64,000 bases of DNA from Symbiodinium natans (GCA_905221605.1 CAJNDS010001591.1:521540-585539), one strand, 5' to 3'. Shown: positions 27,745 through 37,240, counted from the stretch's first letter. Notes: generated by a model from the letters alone, not told the origin. Program-made: numbers and translations.

Positions 27745-28065
27745 TCCTAAACCCCAAGCTTCCTGAACTTGCCAAACTTCCCCCAAACTTACCCCAACTT
27801 CCCTAAATTTCCCAAACTTCCACTAACTTACTATTCCTAAACTTCTCTAAACTTCCTATACAAACTTCCCTAAGCGTCCCTAGAAACTTCCCATAAACTT
27901 CCCTAGAAACTTCCTATAAACTTCACTAAACTTCCTATAAACTTCCCTAAACTTCCTATAAACTTCCCGAAAGTTTCCCTAAAGTTCCCCGAAATTCCCA
28001 AAAGTTCCCCAAAATTCCCAAAAAAGTTCCCCAAAATTTCCCAAAAGTTCCCCGAAATTCCCCTG
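27745..28065. repeat. Degenerate AAACTTCCCT/AAAGTTCCCC repeat
   Basis: About 30 diverged units of 10-13 bp, grading from AAACTTCCCTAAACTTCCTA to AAAAGTTCCCCAAAATTCCC. It may be a strongly drifted telomeric derivative. No gene. Confidence 0.8.
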
Positions 28066-28078
28066 TGACGGGTGGAGC

Positions 28079-28145
28079 CTGGTAGCTCTCGGATCCCTCG
28101 TCCCAGGGGCCCATCCCTGCCCGCGAGATGTTGCCCGGGATGCGC
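28079..28145 (-). CDS. Exon-like island
   Basis: Acceptor CGCGGCCAG at 28146, then RIPGNISRAGMGPWDEGSES and YQ, with a GC donor (CAG|GCTCC) at 28078 or read-through into APPVTG. Confidence 0.4.
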
Positions 28146-28168
28146 CTGGCCGCGGCGTTACTGCATGT

Positions 28169-28262
28169 TAGGGGTTTAGGGTTTAGGGTTTAGGGTTTAG
28201 GGTTTAGGGTTTAGGGTTTAGGGTTTAGGGTTTAGGGTTTAGGGTTTAGGGTTTAGGGTTTG
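28169..28262. repeat. Telomeric array, TTTAGGG
   Basis: About thirteen nearly perfect units. Confidence 0.95.
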
Positions 28263-28387
28263 CTCCGATTAGGGCTTAGGGTTTAACATCATCTCCAACG
28301 ACCCCTAAGGTCTGAACCCCCAAAATCCTAACCCCTGAACCCTAAATCCGATAAACTTTAAACGGGGAGGGGAGGTTTCCGACAAGA

Positions 28388-28440
28388 GGGGTACCCTTTT
28401 GGGGGTCCCTGTGAGGGGCTTCTGCATTTGGGGTGGAATT
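28388..28440. mobile_element. Family-C fragment
   Basis: GGGTACCCTTTTGGGGGTCC followed by GCATTTGGGGTGGAATTTGG. Only about half of the element is recognisable. Confidence 0.45.
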
Positions 28441-28609
28441 TGGGAAACACCCTCAATCCCCAAACCCTGCAGGCCCTGAACCCATACCCCCTAACCCTAA
28501 TCCTCTAAACCCTAAACCCCGAGACACGAAAGCTCTTGGGCGCTTCGCGGCCTTTTTCTTTTTTCGCACAATCAGAGCTGACCCGGGCATGGTCACTCAA
28601 AGACCCCGT

Positions 28610-28702
28610 GGTTCTTAGTAGGGAATGAGGGAATTAGGGCCCTACAGTATACCAGTTAAAGGATTAAGGTACCTCATTCCCTCATTCCCTACTAAGAACC
28701 AG
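28610..28702. mobile_element. Palindromic element, family B
   Basis: GGTTCTTAGTAGGGAATGAG left and CTCATTCCCTACTAAGAACC right, near-perfect 24-bp arms, with GGGCCCTACAGTATACC between. Confidence 0.85.
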
Positions 28703-28850
28703 CCAGAAGACACCCAACCTAGGCACCTACGAAACTGCAGAGGTCAGGGTTTGGGGCTTGGAGTCTAGGCGCTCAATCCGTAGCAGCTTCGGGCTCTTCA
28801 TGCCACAAGACCACATGAGCAACTAGAAAGGCGAGCCGTAACACACCCCT

Positions 28851-28948
28851 AAACCCTAAACCCTAAACCCTAAACCCTAAACCCTAAACCCTAAACCCTA
28901 AACCCTAAACCCTAAACCCTAAACCCTAAACCCTAAACCCTAAACCCA
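28851..28948. repeat. Telomeric array, CCCTAAA
   Basis: Fourteen perfect units. Confidence 0.97.
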
Positions 28949-29129
28949 TGCAGCCGTCACTTGCTACCTAGCATTTCCACGACACGCGGGCTCGTCGAAG
29001 CGCGTCTTGGCCGCTTTGTGCTTCGCTGGCCTCACGAAGGGGACACAAAAACGGAACAGCAGAGGAATTGGAAGCCTGCGGCGCTCCTAGACCCTATAAG
29101 CCCTAATCAATACTCTATTGGGGGTTTGC

Positions 29130-29222
29130 GATGTTAGGAGGCACCCTGTTGGGGGCTTTTTTATCAGGGGGTTCCTACTATTCGGGGTCTATATTCGGGG
29201 TCCCCGATTTTCGTAAACCCCC
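29130..29222. mobile_element. Palindromic element, family C (reverse orientation)
   Basis: GATGTTAGGAGGCACCCTGT, TTCCTACTATTCGGGGTC and CCCCGATTTTCGTAAACC. It ends where an island begins. Confidence 0.65.
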
Positions 29223-29413
29223 TATTCAACGTGAAGGAGCGCTCAAATCTCTGGCCGTGCCGATGTTCGCCAGCTACCTCTTACGAGTCTGGGCCTGCGC
29301 TTTAATTACAATCGCTCCAGCCAACTCCTGCCACCGAAGGCTCAAATTACTTGCTGCTGCTTGTCTTGTTTCATCTTCTGCTACTCACAGATTCTCTCGC
29401 CCTCCTAACTCAC

Positions 29414-29489
29414 TTGCTTGTGCCCTTGGCTCTTCTTCCTCTCGCGCGCCTTCCACCTTTGTGATGAGCTTCGCCGCAAGCTTGTGCAA
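29414..29489 (-). CDS. Exon-like island
   Basis: Acceptor TGCCTTTCCCTGAAAG at 29490, 25 codons (LHKLAAKLITKVEGAREEEE, PRAQA) and consensus donor A|GTGAGTTA at 29413. Both splice sites are strong, and the opposite frame (136 codons, Ser/Leu-rich) looks like a shadow. The next island (29260-29320) reads ELAGAIVIKAQAQTRK with donor AG|GTAGC. Confidence 0.55.
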
Positions 29490-29549
29490 CTTTCAGGGAA
29501 AGGCACATGGAACACCCCAAACCCTAAACCCTAAACCCTAAACCCCAAA

Positions 29550-29670
29550 CTGCAGTGCAAGAGCGTGCGCTGAGACGTGCCGAGGCGTAGGGGGCTTTTC
29601 CCGCCTTGTGGCCACTGCAGAAGCGCAGCGTAACTTGCTTCACGGCTTCGATGGCCGTGGGGGTGGACTC
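29550..29670 (-). CDS. Exon-like island
   Basis: Acceptor GGAACCAG at 29671, then ESTPTAIEAVKQVTLRFCSG and HKAGKAPYASARLSARS. About 40 codons, ending at telomeric sequence. No family recognised. Confidence 0.5.
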
Positions 29671-29876
29671 CTGGTTCCGGCGTGGTTCTAGACAAACCCG
29701 AAAACCCTGAACCCGAAACCCTAAACCCCCTAAACCTTGAACCCTAAGATATATCTTGCAACAGCCAAACCGTCGGCATCGGCTGCAGCACCCTGCCGAA
29801 GAATCCACAGCCTCCCTACTCGATCTTCATGAGACATCAGGGACTAGGCACCCTACATCCAGGGTTTTGGGATCGA

Positions 29877-30030
29877 GGTTTAGGGTTTAGGGTTTGGGGT
29901 TTGGGGTTTGGGGTTTAGGGTTTGGGGTTTGGGGTTTGGGGTTTGGGGTCTGGGGTTTGGGGTTTGGGGTTTGGGGCTTTTTAGGGTTTAGGGTTTAGGG
30001 TTTCGGGTTTCGGGTTTCGGGTTTCGGGTT
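29877..30030. repeat. Telomeric-variant array, TTTGGGG and TTTCGGG
   Basis: Starts TTTAGGG, shifts to TTTGGGG for about 100 bp, ends as TTTCGGG. Block-wise variants indicate tandem amplification. Confidence 0.9.
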
Positions 30031-30077
30031 TCGTGAACCTCACAACTTCCCTGCTAAGAACCAGCCAAGCCAACCTG

Positions 30078-30185
30078 AGTCTGAGTCAAGGTGCCAACCC
30101 TAAACCCTAAACCCTAAACCCTAAACCCTAAACCCTGAACCCTAAACCCTAAACCCTAAACACCAGTCTGAGTCAAGGTGCCAAC
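30078..30185. repeat. Telomeric insert flanked by a 21-bp direct duplication
   Basis: The same 21 bp, beginning AGTCTGAGTCAAGG, occurs at 30078-30098 and 30165-30185, with about nine CCCTAAA units between. On the minus strand the upper copy ends an exon-like frame (MSTVGTLTQT) with a donor G|GTGTTTAGGG, and the lower copy provides a CTTGACTCAG acceptor. Confidence 0.9.
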
Positions 30186-30509
30186 AGTCGACATCCTGCA
30201 TCGGTGTCGGTCACCAGTTGGATCAGCTGGAGCCCATACCTCTACATGGCAGCGCGAAACCCTGAAACCCTAAAAGGCCCCCCTAAACCCAAACCTCCTA
30301 GCCCCCTGAACCCCTAAACCGCCCTAAACCCCCCCTTAAACCCCCCAAAACCCGCCCTGAGCCGTGCTAAACTCCCCTAGCCCCCCCCGAAACACCCTGA
30401 AACCCACTCAACCCCCTAAAGCCCTGCGAACCCAAGACCCTGCAAGCCTCGAAGTCCCACGCCTCTTTAACCTGGAAGCTCCCAGCTCCACAATCCGCTG
30501 CGCTTCAAG

Positions 30510-30985
30510 ATAGGCTCTTGGGTTTAGGGTTTAGGGTTTAGGGTTTACCAGGGTTGAGGGTTTACTAGGGTTTAGGGTCTAGCGGGTTGCAAGAATCCTC
30601 GAAGCTCGAAGCTCTCCCTCGAAAGCTTCGGTTCGAAGGGTGGGGTTTAGGATTTAGGGTTGAGAGTTGAGGGTTGAGAGTTTAGGGTTCAGGGTTCAGG
30701 TTTAGGGTTTAGGGCCGTCAACAGTCACGGAAACTAAACCCTAAACCCTAAACCCGAAACCCGAAACCCTAAACCCCCTCCTTCGCTTTGTTGAAGGTAA
30801 GCGGCTCATTTTTGTTCATGGGCACGTCCGCATTCATGAGGCTTGTAGCAGTTTGCAGCACTGAGGCATGGCAATAAGCTCTGGCAGGATGTCCTTGGGT
30901 TTAGGGTTTGGGGTTTAGGGTTTTAGGGTTTAGGGTTTGGGGTTTAGGGTTTGGGGTTTAGGGTTTAGGGTTTAGGGTGTAGGCC
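30510..30985. repeat. Telomeric arrays, mixed variants
   Basis: TTTAGGG variants at 30515-30590 and 30640-30715, CCCTAAA/CCCGAAA at 30733-30775, TTTAGGG/TTTGGGG at 30898-30985. A TCGAAGCTCGAAGC hairpin lies at 30598-30630. Confidence 0.85.
30775..30860 (-). CDS. Exon-like island
   Basis: Acceptor TTGCCATGCCTCAG at 30861, 86-nt frame LQTATSLMNADVPMNKNEPL then TFNKAKEG, donor |GTTTAGGG at 30774. Signals agree with the frame. Confidence 0.5.
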
Positions 30986-31071
30986 TTCAGGATGATTCTC
31001 CCGACTTGTCATGGACTCTCAAGGAACTCAGGCCGCCTTCGCTCAGAGAGGGCCTGCGGCCTGCGGAAACA

Positions 31072-31335
31072 AACCCTAAACCCCAAACCCTCAACCCTCA
31101 ACCCTCAACCCTAAACCCTCAACCCTAAACCCTAAACCCTAAACCCTAAACCCTAAACCCTAAACCCTGAACCCTGAACCCTAAAGCCCCCCAAGCAACT
31201 CCTGCATCCCAAGCTCGTGCAATCTCCTTGCCCAAAAGGGCCAGGTCGGTTCCTGCACGAGGAGAGGTTTAGGGTTTAGGGTTTAGGGTTTAGGGCTTAG
31301 GGCTTAGGGCTTAGGGCTTAGGGTTTAGGGTTTGT
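31072..31335. repeat. Telomeric arrays, CCCTAAA then TTTAGGG
   Basis: CCCTAAA with CCCTCAA variants at 31072-31190 and TTTAGGG/CTTAGGG at 31265-31335. Confidence 0.9.
31185..31252 (-). CDS. Exon-like island
   Basis: Acceptor TCTCCTCGTGCAG at 31253, then TDLALLGKEIARAWDAGVAW. A clear amphipathic frame. The lower edge runs into telomeric sequence. Confidence 0.5.
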
Positions 31336-31667
31336 CGGTGTTTAGGATGTAGGACATGAGGGGGAACGAGAAACAGTACTTCAAGATTTATCCAAGGGAC
31401 CGCAGAAGCCTGGAAAGGCCGAGACCAGCACCGGCACGTGTGGCTCCTGCATGGGGTTGCTTCCAGAAGCCCTAAAAACCCTAAAGCCCCAACACTAAAA
31501 AGGGTTTAGGGTTTCGGGTTTAGGGTTAAGCCCTAAAACCCTAAAACCCTGAAACCCTAAAACCCTACACCCTAAAGCCCTAAAGCCCGAAAACCAAACC
31601 CTGAAACTTCTCAACCCTGAACTCCACCACACCCTAATTAAACCCTCAATCCTAACCCCCTGACCAC

Positions 31668-31764
31668 GTAGAGGCCGGTCCAAGTGCTTCTTGTCGATCT
31701 CCCCGAGCAGGTACAAAGCTTTGGACCGCAGGGAGGGGAGAGGGTCCCGCATTGCAGTCACCTT
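31668..31764 (-). CDS. Exon-like island, HEAT/ARM-like helix pair
   Basis: Acceptor TCTGAATCCAG at 31765, frame KVTAMRDPLPSLRSKALYLL then GEIDKKHLDRPL, donor |GTGGTC at 31667. The D-P-x-x-x-L-R-x-K-A-x-x-L-L-x-x-I pattern resembles a HEAT repeat. Other minus islands from 32070 to 33528 have similar helical content. Confidence 0.45.
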
Positions 31765-32069
31765 CTGGATTCAGAGGTTAGGGTTTAGGGTTTAGGGTTT
31801 GGGGTTTAGGGTTTAGGGTTTAGGGTTATTAGGGTTTAGGGTTTAGGGTTTAGGGTTGATTGAGGGTTTAAGGCTTCAGAGGGGTCTCAGGGGCTTGGGG
31901 TTTACATACAGGGCTTAGGGTTTAGGGGTCTTGGGGGCTTCGGGCTTCTGGGATAAGATCGAGCTTTCGATCAAGAACAGTCGTGAGCTAAAGCAGAGAG
32001 GAGGGTGGAGAGGTATGCAGCGCTTCTTGACAGCGATTGGTACTGGTTTCTGAGGGAGCTGTACATGTT

Positions 32070-32280
32070 TGAGTCCATGCACCTACCCAAAGAACACACC
32101 CAGACCCAAAGATCCTATTTGAGTCGAGGGGCCACACTGCCAACGAATGGCAACATGTGGTCCGTGTGGTTGAGCTTCCTCAAATGTCAACTTCGCCAAC
32201 AGCGAAAGAACAGGCAGTTGCAAACCTAGTGAAGCAAACACCTGCGGACGCACACATAGAAACACATCACTGAAGCGCAT
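32070..32280 (-). CDS. Exon-like island, strand uncertain
   Basis: Minus frame VFASLGLQLPVLSLLAKLTF then EEAQPHGPHVAIRW follows a TGCGTCCGCAG acceptor near 32243. The plus strand has a 74-codon frame (32005-32229) that is also protein-like (WYWFLRELYMFES). Unresolved. Confidence 0.3.
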
Positions 32281-32620
32281 AGTGCCGCTTCTTTTGCTTC
32301 ATGTGAATAACACGTGTATAACGATCCATACACCCCCACTCCCACTCACACGCAGGCACGCACGCAGGAACGATGTGCCTTTAGCTGTCACACGGGACAC
32401 CCAACATGTGCAGCGAAGGCGCTTCATCACGCGAGTCATGACCTGAGCCGCTGACAAGTATGACAACCGAAGCGGAAGACACCAAACAGCTCACGAAAGC
32501 AATGATCGTAAGCATGCTGGTACTAAAAACTATGGTAGCAATAGCAACGAGCAACAACAACAATAATCATACTAACAACACTCCCAATCACTCCTGATGT
32601 TTTGAACATAACATACGTAC

Positions 32621-32789
32621 ATAATAAACATCTCATCCAGCCGACACTGCGCCGGATGTGCTCCGCATGCTCGTCCTTGGGATCCTTTGAGTCCTTCTTT
32701 GGAGACTCTTTCGTCTCAGGGGCCTCAGCATTTTCAAGGGAAGTGAGTGACTGAGACGCGGGAGACATTGCGCGCCTAGGCGCCGCATC
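32621..32789 (-). CDS. Exon-like island, charged low-complexity segment
   Basis: Acceptor GAGGCCAG at 32790, 169-nt frame including ENAEAPETKESPKKDSKDPK and DEHAEHIRRSVGW, donor T|GTACGTATG at 32620 (consensus). The Lys/Asp/Glu/Ser-rich linker is probably disordered. Sits between helical islands of the same strand. Confidence 0.55.
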
Positions 32790-32810
32790 CTGGCCTCTAT
32801 TCAAGGAGGA

Positions 32811-33135
32811 GGCTTAGGGTTTAGGGTTTAGGGTTTAGGGTTTAAGGTGTAGGGTTTAGGGTTTAGGGTTTAGGGTTTAGGGTTTAGGGTTTAGGGTTTA
32901 GGGCTTAGGGTGCCACAGCCGCATCACCAGCACCAGGCATGCCAAGCAACTGGGAAACGCTGGAAGAGACATGCGATCGCGTTTGTCAGCGCCTCCTTCC
33001 TGAGGAAAGGCCCAGGCTCGGCCATTACACCCTAAATCCCTTCAAAAGGGATTGTTTAGGGTTTAGGGTTTAGGGTTTAGGGTTTAGGGTTTAGGGTTTA
33101 GAGTTTAGGGTATAGGGTTTAGGGTTTAGGGTTTG
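32811..33135. repeat. Telomeric arrays, TTTAGGG
   Basis: 32811-32912 and 33055-33135, each about 11-14 units, bracketing the exon-like island at 32934. Confidence 0.9.
32934..32999 (-). CDS. Exon-like island, helical
   Basis: Acceptor GGGCCTTTCCTCAG at 33000, frame KEALTNAIACLFQRFPVAWH (HEAT/ARM-like), donor TG|GTGCTGG at 32933. Confidence 0.5.
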
Positions 33136-33171
33136 GGGATAAGCCCTAATGGCCCATCCTGGGCACTTCAC

Positions 33172-33270
33172 CGTGCAACTCGGTGCCCCATGCAAACGAT
33201 TCAAATGCAGGTTGGGTCTTTGCCCCGAATACGGTAGGGGATCTGCTGCTATACCCCAAGACGGCATCAT
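33172..33270 (-). CDS. Exon-like island
   Basis: Acceptor TCCTCTGCTGCAG at 33271, 99-nt frame DAVLGYSSRSPTVFGAKTQP then AFESFAWGTELH, donor G|GTGAAG at 33171. A second frame is also open; this one is preferred because it ends at the donor with a natural composition. Confidence 0.5.
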
Positions 33271-33329
33271 CTGCAGCAGAGGAACCCCAGAGAGGGTAGC
33301 CCTCAACCCTAAGGCCTAAACCCTGGAAC

Positions 33330-33610
33330 CCAGCAGCTAAACCCTTAAAACCTGAACCCGAAACCCTAAACTAGGCCCTAAACCCTAAACTCTCTAAACC
33401 CTAAACCCTGAACCCTAAACCCTAAACCCTTTAAACCCTTTAAACCCTACTCTTTGAAACCGGCCGAGGGTCTCGGCACCGTCGGACGCGGTCAGCGCCG
33501 AGAGCGCGGCATCGATGAGGAGGTCGCCCTGCGTCTTTCTTTCGGGTTCAGGGGGTTCAGGAATCAGGGTTCAGGGTTCAGGGTTTAGGGTTTAGGGTTT
33601 AGGGTTTAGA
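33330..33610. repeat. Telomeric arrays around the 33461 island
   Basis: CCCTAAA with CCCTTTAAA variants at 33330-33450; TTTAGGG/TTCAGGG at 33545-33610. Further islands at 33620-33720 and 33770-33900 are minus-open (for example WMSAFKRNPQLSWSLGVSGG). Confidence 0.8.
33461..33528 (-). CDS. Exon-like island, helical
   Basis: Acceptor AAAGACGCAG at 33529, 68-nt frame GDLLIDAALSALTASDGAET then LG, donor CG|GTTTCAAA at 33460. The helical Ala/Leu pattern matches 32934 and 31668; the four may be exons of one HEAT/ARM-type protein. Confidence 0.5.
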
Positions 33611-33999
33611 ACTTTAGGCGCTGGGATTGGAGTTTTGACGGCTGCTCAGCCGGCGTTGGAGAGAAGTCCTGGCCTCCACCGGGAAAAGCATCTCAGGCAA
33701 ACGCTGAGCCTCACACATCTATAAGCCCTAAACCCTAAACCCTAAACCCTATAAACCTGAGAGAAGTCACAGCTGATCGCTGCAGATCACGACTGCACCT
33801 GCGAAATTGCAACCCCCAGATACTCCGAGAGACCAGGACAGCTGCGGATTGCGCTTGAATGCTGACATCCAGCTGCAGGAAGGCCTTCGCGGCTCCCCAA
33901 GAGAGGGTTTAGGGTTTAGGGCCTGAGGGCGTTCTATCAATCCCCTCCCCGCCCCAAAATTCGCGTGCCCCCCCCCCCCCCCAATCCCCAATCAGAAAA

Positions 34000-34332
34000 T
34001 GCCACATGCTGGAAACGGTTTGGCGGGGCTGTAGGGAGTTGTCAAATTGTGGGCAGCTGCTCCTTCGCGGATGTTGCTCTGTGACTCTTTTTCTGTTTCA
34101 GCTCTGGGGTCGTCCCAAGCAAGGTTCTGTTGTGTTCCATGGGCGTGTTTCAGCTGTAGTCCTCATATCAAGAGTGTTTGAAAGGAGGGTTACACATCAA
34201 CATTCCGGGGACGAACACCGAGATCCCCCCCCCCCCCCCAATCCGACCCTCAAGCGCGATGCACGAAGGGAGCACGCCTGTTCAGAGTGCTCAAAGCCTC
34301 ACTCGCATGTTGGTCCTTGTGGCTTCTTGTAG
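34000..34332. other. Island open on both strands
   Basis: Plus: strong acceptor CTCTTTTTCTGTTTCAG at 34101 and a frame LWGRPKQGSVVFHGRVSAVV. Minus: frame NLAWDDPRAETEKESQSNIR then EGAAAHNLTTPYSP. A poly-C run at 34225-34240 breaks both. I cannot assign the strand. Confidence 0.35.
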
Positions 34333-34815
34333 GAAACCTACACCCTACACCCTGAACCCTACACCCGAAACCTCAAAAGCCCTAAACCTTAAAGCCCCAA
34401 ACTTTAGCATCACCAAACCTTACAAGCCCTAAACCTCCCCAAACCCGAAACCCGAAACCCGAAACCCGGAACCTGAAACCCTAAACCCTAGACCCTTAAC
34501 CCTAAACCCTAAACCCTAAGCCCTAAACCCTAACTCGAGTGCGTGGTTCCAAGGTATGTTGGAGCCCCCGTTCAATCCTTGAGTGCCGCCGCTCGGATCC
34601 AGGCGCTGTCGTCCTGGATCTGCGCCTGCCTGAGATGGGAGGGGTTTAGGGTTTAGAGTTTGGGGTTTGGGGTTTGGGGTTTAGGGTTTGGGGTTTAGGG
34701 TTTAGGGTTTAGGGTTTAGGGTTGGAGTGTGGAGGACTGTAGGGCCCCGACCGTTGGGGGCTTAGGGTTTAAGATTTAGGGTTCAGGGTTTAGGGTTTAG
34801 GGCTTAGGGCTTACC
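34320..34815. repeat. Telomeric-variant arrays
   Basis: CCCTAAA, CCCGAAA and CCTCAAA variants at 34330-34540; TTTAGGG/TTTGGGG at 34644-34725 and 34760-34815. The island between (34545-34643) is discussed under rejected items. Confidence 0.85.
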
Positions 34816-34959
34816 TAAGCCCCGCAAACTTTGGGTAGCATTTTGTAAGGCAGCACCTTGTGCGATAAGGGCTTAGGAAACTTGAGTACCCGTTTGGGTT
34901 CCTGTAACGAAGGATTATGATTATTATCTCCTTCTTCTTTGTTTTTTTTTTGGGGCGGG

Positions 34960-35250
34960 GGGGGGGGGGGTCATTGGGGATCCCTGTGCCCAAATCTGCA
35001 GGCCTAACCTCGAATCCACATCATTTTCTTGTTGCAGCAGCGAGCAATGTTGCCGCGTGGGCTGTGATCTCCCTCGGAAGCAGCTTGGCGAGAGTCTCCT
35101 GGCTTCTGAGCATGGGCAATCCCCAAACCCTAAACCCTAAACCCCTGTTTATCGGGTACCCCATAAAAAGAGCCCATGGTTTCCTAAACCCTAAACCCTA
35201 AACCCCAAACCCTAAACCCTAAACCCTAAACCCCAATATTGTCACGGGGT
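34960..35250. other. Poly-G, exon-like island and short arrays
   Basis: Poly-G at 34956-34969. A plus acceptor (CATTTTCTTGTTGCAG at 35036) precedes a frame of about 29 codons; the minus strand is open as well. CCCTAAA at 35125-35150 and 35185-35235, with a short GGTACCCCATAAAAAGAGCC hairpin between. No firm gene. Confidence 0.35.
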
Positions 35251-35339
35251 AGTGAGAGTGGGGGGCTTTGACAAATAAGTTCGCCCAGGAGCCAGGAGGT
35301 GCATCCTCGACACTTCGTCGCTCCTGCCAGCACTTGAGA

Positions 35340-35432
35340 GTCCTAACCCTAAACCCTAAACCCTAAACCCTAAACCCTAAACCCTAAACCCTAAACCCTG
35401 AACCCGAAACCCTAAACCCTAAACCCTAAATG
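35340..35432. repeat. Telomeric array, CCCTAAA
   Basis: About thirteen units. The following island (35432-35575) is open on both strands with splice-like sites on each. Confidence 0.9.
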
Positions 35433-35575
35433 GCGCAAGGAAATGAAAGCCCTCTCTGCCCCTGCCCCTCTGCTCCTGGCCAGACGCGAAGCCACGACGG
35501 AAGGGCTGAGAATGTCGTTTCGTGGATCCTGAAACCAGGTCTTCTGAGTCCCTCCGTGCCACGCTGTAGACACAC

Positions 35576-35735
35576 ACAGCAGGATGGGCTATTAGGCCTT
35601 AGAATCCCCATAATCAACCCTATGCAAGGGCCGTTTTAAGGGCTTATGGGGTATAATGGCGAATCCCCCTACTCAACCCTATAAAAGGGCCGTTTTAAGG
35701 GATTTTTATAGGGTAGAATGGCCCTGCTGGCAGTG
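35576..35735. mobile_element. Palindromic element, family E, doubled core
   Basis: GCAGGATGGGCTATTAGGCC at the left and GAATGGCCCTGCTGGC at the right. The internal segment AAAGGGCCGTTTTAAGGG is present twice (35625 and 35686). A single-core relative is at 37070. Confidence 0.7.
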
Positions 35736-35822
35736 TCCCACGTCGATTTTAAGCCTGCCAAGTGCTGCGCCTGCCGCGCGAAGTTGCTTGTCGGCTCATG
35801 GAGCCCGGGATGCCGGATCCTT

Positions 35823-35930
35823 GCAGGGTTTAGGGTTTAGGGTTTAGGGTTTAGGGTTTAGGGTTTAGGGTTTAGGGTTTAGGGTTTAGGGTTTAGGGTT
35901 TAGGGTTTAGGGTTTAGGGTTTAGGGTTTA
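35823..35930. repeat. Telomeric array, TTTAGGG
   Basis: Fifteen perfect units. Confidence 0.97.
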
Positions 35931-35951
35931 GTGCTGCTGCAGGGCCTCAAA

Positions 35952-36056
35952 TTGGGATCTTTTTATTCCCCTTATACTCACAGTCCTTGATAGGGATGAT
36001 AGTACCGCCTATGATAATCCCTGTTAAGGACTGTTAGTATAAGGAGGAACATCCCG
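35952..36056. mobile_element. Palindromic element, family A
   Basis: TTGGGAT then a small insertion, CCCCTTATACTCACAGTCC, GATAATCCCTGTTAAGGAC, and AAGGAGGAACATCCC at the right. Confidence 0.75.
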
Positions 36057-36084
36057 GGCGCCAAGCGAGAAAACCTTGAATCCC

Positions 36085-36360
36085 CTAAACCCTAAACCCT
36101 AAACCCTAAACCCTAAACCCTAAACCCTAAACCCTAAACCCTAAACCCTAAACCCTAAAGGCTACGCTCTCGTTGGCGACCGTCACAGAATCAGCGGCCT
36201 GCGAATGGTCTCAAGGACGGCCGTCTCCAGCGCCAGGTCACTGCCGAGCTGGATCCTGCACACATGCATGGTGGGTTTGGGGTTTAGGGTTTGGGGTTTA
36301 GGGTTTAGGGTTTAGGGTTTAGGGTTTAGGGTTTAGGGTTTAGGGTTTAGGGTTTAGGGC
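36085..36360. repeat. Telomeric arrays in opposite orientation around an island
   Basis: CCCTAAA 36085-36160 and TTTAGGG 36268-36360. The island (36161-36262) has minus acceptor CATGTGTGCAG and reads IQLGSDLALETAVLETIRR, with a possible GC donor. Confidence 0.85.
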
Positions 36361-36424
36361 ATATCGCTTAAGGCCCTTAACAAACCTAAACCCTATATAA
36401 ACCCTAAACCCCAAATCCCTTCTT

Positions 36425-36520
36425 CCAAACCTTTCTAAGAGCCGAGGCACAGCGCCGCCTGGGCCTCCGCATGGCTGAGGCGGCTCACGGCCTGCAAAAA
36501 GGCAAACAGACAAGACTTCG
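36425..36520 (-). CDS. Exon-like island, possible terminal exon
   Basis: Very strong minus acceptor (TTGTCTGTTTGCCTTTTTGCAG, ending at 36498), then AVSRLSHAEAQAALCLGS and TAG. The plus strand is open too, but lacks an acceptor of this quality. Confidence 0.45.
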
Positions 36521-36522
36521 GG

Positions 36523-36690
36523 TAGGGTTTAGGGTTTAAGGTTTAGGGTTTAGGGTTTAGGGTTTAGGGTTGAGGGTTTAGGGTTTAGGGCTTAGGGCTT
36601 AGGGCTTAGGGCTTAGGGCTTAGGGTTTAGGGTTTAGGGCTTAGGGCTTAGGGCTTAGAGGGTTTAGGGTTTCGGGTTTAGGGTGCCTAT
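36523..36690. repeat. Telomeric array, TTTAGGG and CTTAGGG
   Basis: About 23 units with two blocks of CTTAGGG. Confidence 0.9.
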
Positions 36691-36750
36691 TAGATGGGTG
36701 CCTCTTGCAAAGCCATCGCGTCGGGCTAGTGTCTGCACATCTCGATATGA

Positions 36751-36850
36751 CTATTTGCGTAAGAACCCCAAAAGAATATACAAACTAATCGTTACATTAC
36801 CCTTAGTAAGGAATAGTAATTTTGGTTTTTCCGGGTTCTTAAGCAAATAG
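36751..36850. mobile_element. Palindromic element, family F
   Basis: CTATTTGCGTAAGAACCCCA left and GGGTTCTTAAGCAAATAG right, with AATAGTAATTTTGG in the right arm. Intact reference copy for the interrupted one at 45524. Confidence 0.8.
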
Positions 36851-37069
36851 TAGTATATCAATCACTAAGCTAAGCTGGAAGAACTGAGTCCTAAACCCTG
36901 GAGGAACTGAGTCCTAAATCCTAACACCATGTTCCAGTCTGCTCTGGTGCCGATCAGCTCATGTGCTCTTGCTTAGCTGGGTCGGACTGAAACTGGAGCC
37001 CGTCTGAGGCGAACATGAAAGTCTGGCGGCCGGAACAGCGCCAGGTGCAGGGTGAAAGACTGCCACACC

Positions 37070-37160
37070 AGGATGGGCTGCTAGGCCTGAGAATATCCAG
37101 AATCAACCCAACAAAGGGCCGTTTTGAGCGATTCTAGGGTCAAATGGCCCACCCTGGCAG
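37070..37160. mobile_element. Palindromic element, family E
   Basis: CAGGATGGGCTGCTAGGCCT left, AAAGGGCCGTTTTGAGCG centre and CAAATGGCCCACCCTGGCAG right. Confidence 0.75.
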
Positions 37161-37168
37161 AGTGAAAC

Positions 37169-37240
37169 CCTGACGGCAGGCTGCGCGAAGCTTGCGCCAG
37201 GCGCGCAGGAACGGCAGGACGTCGTTCACCGGCGTGGAGC
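37169..37240 (-). CDS. Exon-like island
   Basis: Acceptor GGCTCTGTGTAG at 37241, 72-nt frame STPVNDVLPFLRAWRKLRAA then CRQ, donor G|GTTTCAC at 37168. The family-E element lies directly in the downstream (minus) intron. Confidence 0.55.

Noticed and set aside
34582-34643. A plus-strand frame (DPGAVVLDLRLPEMGG) that resembles the phospho-acceptor segment of response-regulator receiver domains.
   Set aside because: The minus strand of the same island has its own good acceptor (CTCCCATCTCAG) and reads QAQIQDDSAWIRAAALKD, in line with the neighbouring strand. No other receiver-domain segment was found nearby on plus.
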